Part shown: positions 1 through 4,570 of the stretch, piece by piece
How positions within the stretch are numbered: the first letter of the stretch is position 1
How the letters are laid out: every line of letters starts with the position of its first letter
Assembly (NCBI GenBank): GCA_025455945.1
Contig: JALOLN010000116.1
Location: 1 to 6,428, forward strand
Direction of reading: 5' to 3'
DNA length: 6,428 bases
Source: Actinomycetes bacterium
Lineage (GTDB): Bacteria > Actinomycetota > Actinomycetes > Prado026
Notes under the pieces: generated by a model
Seen by the model: the letters and a program-made list of their open reading frames with translations, nothing else
What the model was told of the DNA's origin: nothing
The model's database searches: none
Translations under genes and position numbers: made by a program

Positions 1-110
1 GCGGGCCGGACCGTGGGACACGTGACCGCCTGCGCAGGCTGCGCAGGCCCCGCCACGAGGAAGCCGCCCGCCACCACCAGCGCGGCGACGACAGCCCCCC
101 ACCTCCGCAT
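1..110 (-). CDS. Secreted protein, N-terminal fragment with Sec signal peptide
   Basis: Only the first 36 codons are in the window; the rest lies beyond the left edge. Reading from ATG at 110-108, the product begins MRRWGAVVAALVVAGGFLVA. It has a twin-arginine-free basic n-region (R2, R3), a hydrophobic h-region (about residues 4-20) and a c-region ending A26-Q27-A28, a standard signal peptidase I site. The mature protein would start VTCPTV. No cysteine sits in a lipobox position, so a soluble exported protein is more likely than a lipoprotein. An AAGGGA Shine-Dalgarno-like stretch lies six bases before the ATG, inside repeat copy A. An in-frame GTG at 140-138 also has an AAGGGA-type site six bases upstream and would add ten residues, so the start is not settled. 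It lies downstream of kbl on the same strand, 139 bases away. The function of the mature protein cannot be told from this fragment. Confidence 0.72.
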   Translation of the reverse strand, partial: MRRWGAVVAALVVAGGFLVAGPAQPAQAVTCPTVRP

Positions 111-134
111 CAAGGGTCCCTTGTGGCGGCTAGA
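107..134 (+). repeat. Repeat copy A, diverged and inverted relative to copies B and C
   Basis: Read on the plus strand, this stretch matches the reverse complement of copy B (240-267) at 24 of 28 bases. The differences are at 117, 124, 129 and 130. It keeps the palindromic core CAAGGG-T-CCCTTG. It covers the ATG and the presumed ribosome binding site of the signal-peptide gene. The match is direct from the sequence; the biological role is unknown. Confidence 0.7.
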
Positions 135-170
135 TGGCACTGTGCTTCCCTTCACACGGTCCGGGGCTCA

Positions 171-186
171 GGTGGGCGCTCCCACC
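171..186 (-). terminator. Short GC hairpin downstream of kbl, possible terminator
   Basis: GGTGGG-CGCT-CCCACC forms a six-pair all-strong stem with a four-base loop. It lies about 65 bases past the kbl stop and before the signal-peptide gene. There is no run of T after it on either strand, so it is at best a factor-assisted or non-canonical terminator. In GC-rich DNA a stem this short can arise by chance. Confidence 0.25.
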
Positions 187-235
187 GTATGTCGGTCCCC
201 AGGCGCCCGTACCGCAGCGTGATGGGATGAATACC

Positions 236-268
236 GCGGTCTATTCGCCTCAAGGGTCCCTTGATGCC
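236..268 (-). repeat. Repeat copy B, 33 bases with palindromic core, overlapping the kbl stop
   Basis: This stretch is identical to copy C (2527-2559) at 32 of 33 bases; the difference is A at 253 against T at 2544. Its core at 250-264, TCAAGGGTCCCTTGA, is a perfect odd palindrome of two seven-base arms around one central base. The plus-strand TCA at 250-252 is the kbl stop codon, so the last five sense codons and the stop of kbl lie inside the repeat. A one-base centre cannot close a full RNA hairpin, so a DNA-binding site is more natural than a simple stem-loop. Confidence 0.85.
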
Positions 269-1446
269 AGGGAGGCGCGGGCGGCGACGAAGGCCTCCAT
301 GGCGGCGTCGACGTCATCCGACGAGTGCGCCGCCGACAGCTGGACACGGATCCGCGCCGTCCCCACCGGCACGACCGGGAACGAGAACGCCACCGCGTAC
401 ACGCCGTGCTCGAACAGCGCCCGGGCCAGCCGGCCGGCCTGCGCCGCGTCCCCGATCATCACCGGCACGATCGGGTGGCTGCCCGGCAGCAGGTCGAACC
501 CGGCCGCGGTCATCCCCGCCCGGAACCGCGCGGCGTTGGCATGCAGCCGCTCGCGCAGCTCTCCCGACGTCGACAGCAGGTCGAGCACGGTCAGGGACGC
601 CGCGGCGATGGGCGGCGCCACGCTGTTGGAGAACAGGTACGGCCGGGCCCGCTGGCGCAGCACGGCCACCGCCTCGGCCCGGCCGCTGACGTACCCGCCA
701 CTGGCTCCGCCGAGCGCCTTGCCGAGGGTCCCGGTGACGAGGTCCACCCGGTCGGTGACGCCGAACAACTCCGGGGTCCCCCGGCCGCCGGGGCCCACCA
801 CCCCCACCGCGTGGCTGTCATCCACCAGGACGAGGGCGTCGTGCCGGTCGGCCAGGGCGCAGATCTCGTCCAGCGGTGCCAGGTAGCCGTCCATCGAGAA
901 CACCCCGTCGGTGACGACGAGGCGGTAGCGCGCGTCGGCGGCCTCCACCAGCCGGGCCTCGAGATCGGCCATGTCCCGGTTCGCGTACCGCAGGCGTCGC
1001 GCCTTGCACAGCCGGACGCCGTCGATGATCGACGCATGGTTCAGCGCGTCGGAGACCACGGCGTCCCGCTCGTCGAGCAGCCCCTCGAACACTCCGCCGT
1101 TGGCGTCGAAGCACGAGCCGAACAGGATCGTGTCCTCGGTGCCGAGGAAGGCCGACAGCCGATCCTCCAGCTGCTTGTGCACCTCCTGGGTGCCGCAGAT
1201 GAAGCGCACCGACGCCATCCCGTAGCCCCACTCGTCCAGCGCCGCCCGCGCGGCAGCCACGACGTCCGGGTGGTCGGCCAGCCCCAGGTAGTTGTTGGCG
1301 CAGAAGTTGAGCACCTGCCGGCCGTCGGCGACGCCCACGTGGGTCCCCTGCGGCGTCGTCAGCACCCACTCCGGCTTCAGGACGCCGTCCACGCGCATCT
1401 GGTCGAGCCGGCCCGCCAGCTCGGACCGGAACGCCGCCAGGGTCAC
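250..1446 (-). CDS. kbl: Glycine C-acetyltransferase (2-amino-3-ketobutyrate CoA ligase)
   Basis: This cytoplasmic PLP enzyme cleaves 2-amino-3-oxobutyrate with CoA to glycine and acetyl-CoA, the second step of threonine breakdown through Tdh. It belongs to the alpha-oxoamine synthase family (fold type I aminotransferases). The product is 398 residues, the same length as E. coli Kbl, with colinear blocks: NFCANNYLGL (47-56), ASVRFICGTQ (78-87), SDALNHASIIDG (132-143, H138 expected to stack on PLP), VDDSHAVG (208-215, D209 expected to contact the pyridine nitrogen) and TGTLGKALGG (238-247, K243 the Schiff-base lysine). The GTG start was chosen because it gives the family length and has GGAGGT at 1453-1458, six bases upstream. 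It overlaps the tdh stop as GTGA, which suggests translational coupling. The last residues (ASRDP) and stop lie inside repeat copy B. The closest alternatives in the family (8-amino-7-oxononanoate synthase, 5-aminolevulinate synthase) fit less well given the motifs and tdh. Confidence 0.96.
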   Translation of the reverse strand: MTLAAFRSELAGRLDQMRVDGVLKPEWVLTTPQGTHVGVADGRQVLNFCANNYLGLADHPDVVAAARAALDEWGYGMASVRFICGTQEVHKQLEDRLSAFLGTEDTILFGSCFDANGGVFEGLLDERDAVVSDALNHASIIDGVRLCKARRLRYANRDMADLEARLVEAADARYRLVVTDGVFSMDGYLAPLDEICALADRHDALVLVDDSHAVGVVGPGGRGTPELFGVTDRVDLVTGTLGKALGGASGGYVSGRAEAVAVLRQRARPYLFSNSVAPPIAAASLTVLDLLSTSGELRERLHANAARFRAGMTAAGFDLLPGSHPIVPVMIGDAAQAGRLARALFEHGVYAVAFSFPVVPVGTARIRVQLSAAHSSDDVDAAMEAFVAARASLASRDP

Positions 1447-2480
1447 GCCGCCACCTCCGACCAGTCCATGATGACCTTGCCGCACCGACCAGACGCCGCG
1501 GTGTCGAACGCCTCCTCGTACGCCGTGTACGGGAAGCGGTGCGTGATGACCGGGGAGATGTCCAACCCGGCATCGACGAGCACCGACATCGCGTACCAGG
1601 TCTCGAACATCTCCCGGCCGTAGATGCCCTTGATGGTGAGCATCGAGGTGATGACCTTGATCCAGTCGAAGGCGATCTCGCCGGACGGCAGCCCCAGCAG
1701 CGCGATCCGGCCCCCGTGGGCCATCGCCCCGATCATCGAGTGCAGCGCCGCGGGCGCCCCGGACATCTCCAGCCCGACGTCGAAGCCCTCCTTCATGCCG
1801 ATCCGGGCCATGACGTCGGCAAGCTCCACGCTGCGGACGTCGACCGTCCCGGACACCCCCATGGTGTGGGCCAGCTCGAGCCGCTCCGGGCTGATGTCGG
1901 TGATGACGACGTGCCGTGCCCCGGCGTGCCGCACCACGGCGGCCGCCATGATCCCGATCGGGCCGGCGCCGGTGACGAGGACGTCCTCGCCGAGCACCTT
2001 GAACGACAGTGCGGCGTGCACCGCGTTGCCGAACGGGTCGAAGATCGACGCCACGTCGACGTCCATGCCCGGTCGGTGTCGCCAGACGTTGGACGCCGGG
2101 ACGGCGACGAACTCCGCGAACCCACCGTCGCGGTTGACCCCGACGCTGACCGTGTTGGGGCACAGCTGACGACGTCCGGCCAGGCAGTTGCGGCAGCGGC
2201 CGCAGACGATGTGCCCCTCGACGCTGACCAGGTCACCGACGTCGAGCTGCTCGACGCCGGCGCCGAGGGCCTCGATCGTGCCGGCGATCTCGTGCCCGAC
2301 GATGATCGGTGGCCTGATGACCTCCTGCGCCCAGCGGTCCCAGGACCGGATGTGCAGGTCGGTCCCGCAGATGCCGGTCCGCAGGACGCGGATGAGCACC
2401 TGTCCGGAGCCGACGGTCGGCTCGGGGACGTCGGCCAGCTCCAGCCCGGGACCGGCGTGGGACTTGACGAGCGCCTTCAT
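1443..2480 (-). CDS. tdh: L-threonine 3-dehydrogenase, zinc- and NAD-dependent
   Basis: It oxidises L-threonine to 2-amino-3-oxobutyrate with NAD+, feeding Kbl encoded next to it. The product is 345 residues (E. coli Tdh is 341) of the medium-chain zinc alcohol dehydrogenase family. The N-terminal catalytic domain carries GICGTDLHI (36-44), with C38 plus H63 and E64 (GHE) as catalytic zinc ligands. C93, C96, C99 and C107 form the structural zinc loop. FDPFGNAVH (147-155) is a signature separating Tdh from other family members. The Rossmann part has GAGPIG (171-176), and the acidic D195 at the end of the next strand fits NAD rather than NADP. YGREMFETWY (287-296) is also typical of Tdh. ATG is preceded by AGGAGG at 2487-2492, six bases away. 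The stop overlaps the kbl start. No inactivating change is seen. Confidence 0.96.
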   Translation of the reverse strand: MKALVKSHAGPGLELADVPEPTVGSGQVLIRVLRTGICGTDLHIRSWDRWAQEVIRPPIIVGHEIAGTIEALGAGVEQLDVGDLVSVEGHIVCGRCRNCLAGRRQLCPNTVSVGVNRDGGFAEFVAVPASNVWRHRPGMDVDVASIFDPFGNAVHAALSFKVLGEDVLVTGAGPIGIMAAAVVRHAGARHVVITDISPERLELAHTMGVSGTVDVRSVELADVMARIGMKEGFDVGLEMSGAPAALHSMIGAMAHGGRIALLGLPSGEIAFDWIKVITSMLTIKGIYGREMFETWYAMSVLVDAGLDISPVITHRFPYTAYEEAFDTAASGRCGKVIMDWSEVAA

Positions 2481-2486
2481 GGTGCG

Positions 2487-2492
2487 CCTCCT
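2487..2492 (-). promoter_or_regulatory. Strong ribosome binding site of tdh
   Basis: AGGAGG on the minus strand is six bases before the tdh ATG. It is a full anti-Shine-Dalgarno match, so tdh should be translated independently of the aldehyde dehydrogenase gene even if they share a transcript. Confidence 0.8.
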
Positions 2493-2526
2493 GACGTCGC
2501 CAGACCGGTGTGATGGGCGCCCAGCT

Positions 2527-2559
2527 GCGGTCTATTCGCCTCATGGGTCCCTTGATGCC
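2527..2559 (-). repeat. Repeat copy C, 33 bases, between the aldehyde dehydrogenase gene and tdh
   Basis: It matches copy B at 32 of 33 bases. It lies 14 bases after the aldehyde dehydrogenase stop and 46 bases before the tdh start codon, in the same orientation relative to transcription as copy B. The single change (T at 2544) breaks one pair of the palindrome and creates an ATG on the minus strand. The rest of the 93-base gap holds the tdh ribosome binding site and a small palindrome, TGGGCGCCCA (2514-2523); I see no clear promoter. Confidence 0.85.
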
Positions 2560-2573
2560 GGACGGGGGTGGGG

Positions 2574-4040
2574 TTAGCGGGGGGTGGACACGTACTTCAC
2601 GTCGAGGTACTCGTGGATGCCCTCGGGGCCGCCCTCGCGGCCGAAGCCGGACTGCTTGATCCCGCCGAACGGCGCCGCCGGGTTGGAGACCAGCCCGCGG
2701 TTGAGCCCAACCATGCCCGCCTGCAGCTCCTCGATCAGCCGCATCCCCCGCGCCCAGGACTGCGTGAACGCGTACGACACCAGGCCGAACTCGGTGGCGT
2801 TGGCCGCCTCGATCGCCTCGTCGTCCGTCTCGAAGGTCGTCACCGGCGCCACCGGCCCGAAGACCTCCTCGGTCAGGATCCGCGCACCCCGCTCGACGCC
2901 GCCCAGCACGGTCGGGGCGTAGAAGAAGCCGCGACCCGCCAGGCGCGACCCGCCCACCAGGAGCGCAGCGCCCCGGTCGGCGGCGTCGGCCACCAGATCC
3001 TCGACCTTCTCCCGTCCGGCATCGTCGATGAGCGGGCCCACCTGGACGCCCGGCTCGGTGCCGCGGCCGACCTTCAGCGCAGCCATCCGGGCGGCGAGCC
3101 GGTCGGCGAACTCGTCCGCGACCGATGCGTGGACGTGGAACCGGTTCGCCGCCGTGCACGCCTCGCCCATGTTGCGCATCTTGGCGATCATGGCGCCCTC
3201 GACGGCGGCGTCGAGGTCGGCGTCGGCGAAGACGAGGAACGGTGCGTTCCCGCCGAGCTCCATCGACGTCCGCAGCAGCTGGTCGGCGGCGTCCTTGACC
3301 AGCATCCGGCCGATCTCCGTCGACCCGGTGAACGAGACCTTGCGCAGCCGGGCATCCTTGATCATCGGAGCGGTCAGCCCGCTCGCGCTCCGGGTCGTGA
3401 GCACCGACAGCACACCCTCCGGCAGACCCGCCTCGGCCAGGATCCCGGCCAGCGCGAGCATCGACAGCGGCGTCTGCTTCGCCGGCTTGACGACCATGGT
3501 GCAGCCGGCCGCGACCGCTGGCCCGATCTTGCGCGTCCCCATGGCCAACGGGAAGTTCCACGGCGTGATGAAGAGGCAGGGCCCCACCGGCTGGCGCAGC
3601 ACCATGAGGTGCGAATCCCCCGCCGGGGCCAGGCCGAACCGCCCGTCGACGCGCACGGACTCCTCGCTGAACCAGCGGAAGAACTCCGCCGCGTACCTCA
3701 CCTCACCGAGGGACTCCGCGACCGGCTTGCCCATCTCCAGCGTCATGAGCAGCGCGAGGTCGTCGGCCCGGGTAGTCATGATCTCGAACGCCCGGCGCAG
3801 GATCTCCCCGCGCTCGCGGGGTGCGGTCCGCGCCCAGGCCGCCTGGTGCTCGGCGGCGATGCGCAGCGCCTCCAGGCCCTCCTCGGGTGTCGCGTCGGCG
3901 ACCTCGGCGATGGCCTCGCCAGTGGCCGGGTCGTCGACCGGGAGGGTCCGCCCGGACGCCGACGGCTGCCACACCCCGCCGAGGAACAGGTCGGTGCGGA
4001 CGGCGGCGACGACGCGCCCCTCGTCACTGGACAGGGCCAT
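2574..4040 (-). CDS. NAD(P)-dependent aldehyde dehydrogenase, GabD-like (succinate-semialdehyde dehydrogenase type)
   Basis: The product is 488 residues, full length for the superfamily, and oxidises an aldehyde to an acid in the cytoplasm. Visible motifs in order: FITPWNFP (157-164, N162 in the oxyanion hole), VVKPAKQTP (183-191, K185 contacts the cofactor), FTGST (237-241), MELGGNAP (260-267, E261 general base), EACTAANR (293-300, C295 the nucleophile), EEVFGP (391-396) and PFGGIKQSG (457-465). The overall pattern is closest to GabD-type succinate or glutarate semialdehyde dehydrogenases. K188 stands where NAD-dependent relatives have an acidic residue that binds the adenosine ribose, which hints at NADP+ use; this is inference. 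ATG has AAGGAG at 4048-4053, seven bases upstream. It is the first gene before tdh-kbl, so a role with threonine-derived aldehydes is possible. Substrate is uncertain; the family is not. Confidence 0.93.
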   Translation of the reverse strand: MALSSDEGRVVAAVRTDLFLGGVWQPSASGRTLPVDDPATGEAIAEVADATPEEGLEALRIAAEHQAAWARTAPRERGEILRRAFEIMTTRADDLALLMTLEMGKPVAESLGEVRYAAEFFRWFSEESVRVDGRFGLAPAGDSHLMVLRQPVGPCLFITPWNFPLAMGTRKIGPAVAAGCTMVVKPAKQTPLSMLALAGILAEAGLPEGVLSVLTTRSASGLTAPMIKDARLRKVSFTGSTEIGRMLVKDAADQLLRTSMELGGNAPFLVFADADLDAAVEGAMIAKMRNMGEACTAANRFHVHASVADEFADRLAARMAALKVGRGTEPGVQVGPLIDDAGREKVEDLVADAADRGAALLVGGSRLAGRGFFYAPTVLGGVERGARILTEEVFGPVAPVTTFETDDEAIEAANATEFGLVSYAFTQSWARGMRLIEELQAGMVGLNRGLVSNPAAPFGGIKQSGFGREGGPEGIHEYLDVKYVSTPR

Positions 4041-4070
4041 CGGCGGACTCCTTCGTCCCGGGGGCGATTG

Positions 4071-4095
4071 CTGCCCACGCTAGTGCGGCGGGCAG
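4071..4095. repeat. Six-base inverted repeat around the candidate -10 of the aldehyde dehydrogenase gene
   Basis: CTGCCC (4071-4076) and GGGCAG (4090-4095) are exact reverse complements separated by 13 bases. They flank the candidate -10 at 4077-4082. They could be operator half-sites, but six-base GC-rich repeats are common by chance. Confidence 0.3.
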
Positions 4096-4104
4096 TCCTC
4101 CACA
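4077..4104 (-). promoter_or_regulatory. Candidate promoter of the aldehyde dehydrogenase-tdh-kbl operon
   Basis: On the minus strand TAGCGT (4082-4077) fits the actinobacterial TANNNT -10 pattern, and TGTGGA (4104-4099) is a weak -35 candidate 16 bases upstream. Transcription would start near 4070, giving a leader of about 30 bases that includes the AAGGAG ribosome binding site. The 10-bp inverted repeat begins directly upstream of the -35. This is pattern matching only. Confidence 0.35.
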
Positions 4105-4139
4105 GCCCGGTCCCAGCGTCTGGCGGGTCGGGACCGGGC
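4105..4139. promoter_or_regulatory. Perfect 10-bp inverted repeat in the divergent intergenic region, candidate operator
   Basis: GCCCGGTCCC (4105-4114) and GGGACCGGGC (4130-4139) are exact reverse complements with a 15-base spacer, so the arm centres are 25 bases apart. It sits between the two divergent start codons. It abuts the candidate -35 of the aldehyde dehydrogenase gene and covers the -35 region expected for the coiled-coil gene. It could bind a dimeric regulator serving both directions, or fold as a stem-loop. The inverted repeat is certain; the function is inferred. No regulator gene is in the window. Confidence 0.55.
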
Positions 4140-4144
4140 CGGCG

Positions 4145-4150
4145 TACGGT
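4145..4150 (+). promoter_or_regulatory. Candidate -10 for a leaderless coiled-coil gene transcript
   Basis: TACGGT fits TANNNT and ends seven bases before the ATG at 4158. This is the spacing expected when transcription begins at the A of the start codon. No Shine-Dalgarno sequence is visible before this ATG, which fits leaderless translation, common in actinobacteria. No good -35 is seen. Confidence 0.35.
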
Positions 4151-4157
4151 CGGGCGC

Positions 4158-4553
4158 ATGACGATGAGCCCGGGGGAGCTGGACCGCAAGGTCCGCCAGC
4201 TCGACCACGACGTGATGTCGATCTACGAGCTGCTGCACGGGATCTCGGCCCAGCAGGGGCGGCTGCTGACCCGGCTCGAAGGACTCGACGCGGCGATCGG
4301 TACGCGGCTCGACGCGCATGACGCCCGGCTGGACCGTATCGAGGGCCGGCTCGGCGCGATCGAGGGCCGGCTCGGCGCGCACGACTCCCGCTTCGACTCG
4401 ATGGAGAACCGGCTCGGCGCGATGGAAGGCCGGCTCGACTCGATGGACAACCGGCTCGGCGCGATGGAGGGCCGCCTCGGCGCGCACGACACCCGCTTCG
4501 ACCTCATCGATTCACAGCTGGCCGAGATCCTGGCCCTGCTGCGCGCCCGCTGA
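4158..4553 (+). CDS. Small cytoplasmic coiled-coil protein with ten tandem heptads
   Basis: The product is 131 residues with no signal peptide or membrane segment, and I do not recognise a named family. Residues 1-49 form a charged, probably helical lead-in (ELDRKVRQLDHDVMSIYELL). Residues 50-119 are ten uninterrupted heptads of the form R-(L/F)-(G/D)-x-(M/I/H)-(E/D)-x, encoded by exact 21-base steps from 4305 to 4514. L or F at one core position alternates with M, I or H at the other in 3-4 spacing, typical of a parallel coiled coil. Histidines occupy core sites 54, 75 and 110. The tail (QLAEILALLRAR) continues the hydrophobic stripe. Heptads 1-5 and 6-10 resemble each other, suggesting a five-heptad duplication. 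ATG at 4158 was chosen because it starts the helical region and has a -10 at leaderless spacing; longer in-frame extension upstream reads through the divergent gene and is a shadow. The MobA-like gene follows after 17 bases. A scaffolding or oligomerisation role is likely; the partner is unknown. Confidence 0.8.
   Translation: MTMSPGELDRKVRQLDHDVMSIYELLHGISAQQGRLLTRLEGLDAAIGTRLDAHDARLDRIEGRLGAIEGRLGAHDSRFDSMENRLGAMEGRLDSMDNRLGAMEGRLGAHDTRFDLIDSQLAEILALLRAR
4305..4514 (+). repeat. Ten tandem 21-base repeats encoding heptads
   Basis: Units begin every 21 bases from 4305. The commonest form opens CGGCTCGGCGCGATGGA. Units 3, 6 and 8 are nearly identical at DNA level, and units 4 and 9 (GCGCAC core) and 5 and 10 (CGCTTCGA opening) pair off, giving a 105-base higher-order period. 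The DNA similarity suggests expansion by recent duplication or slippage. Confidence 0.85.
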
Positions 4554-4570
4554 CCACCAGGCACGTCCGC

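Noticed and set aside
13..222. 69-codon plus-strand frame at the left edge
   Set aside because: The opposite strand over 1-110 encodes a clear signal peptide, and this frame has no recognisable feature.
229..246. GAATA...TATTC inverted repeat around CCGCGG beside repeat B
   Set aside because: The stem is five A/T-rich pairs around an eight-base centre and is partly the arm of the repeat itself; copy C does not keep the outer GAATA, so it is not a conserved part of the element.
236..268. Repeat as parS, CRISPR or riboswitch
   Set aside because: The core does not match the actinobacterial parS palindrome, copies are not regularly spaced with unique spacers, and no aptamer-like fold is seen.
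325..1623. 432-codon open frame on the plus strand opposite kbl and tdh
   Set aside because: It has low-complexity, Arg/His/Val/Gln-rich translation with no family motif, lies antisense to two well-supported enzymes, and is a normal consequence of third-position GC in high-GC DNA.
1539..2513. 324-codon open frame on the plus strand opposite tdh
   Set aside because: It is Asp/Gly/Val-rich shadow translation with no domain; tdh on the other strand is complete with catalytic and structural zinc ligands.
2233..3561. 442-codon minus-strand frame spanning the aldehyde dehydrogenase gene, repeat C and tdh
   Set aside because: It runs out of frame through two real genes. The ATG created in repeat C at 2542-2544 opens it near tdh, but the translation is Arg/Gly-rich without any motif.
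2568..4157. Long plus-strand extension upstream of the coiled-coil protein
   Set aside because: The frame is open but only mirrors the aldehyde dehydrogenase gene. The coiled-coil protein is better started at 4158, where coding character begins.
4080..4487. 135-codon minus-strand frame with a repeated HRAEP pattern
   Set aside because: The repeat is only the antisense image of the 21-base heptad repeats of the coiled-coil gene.
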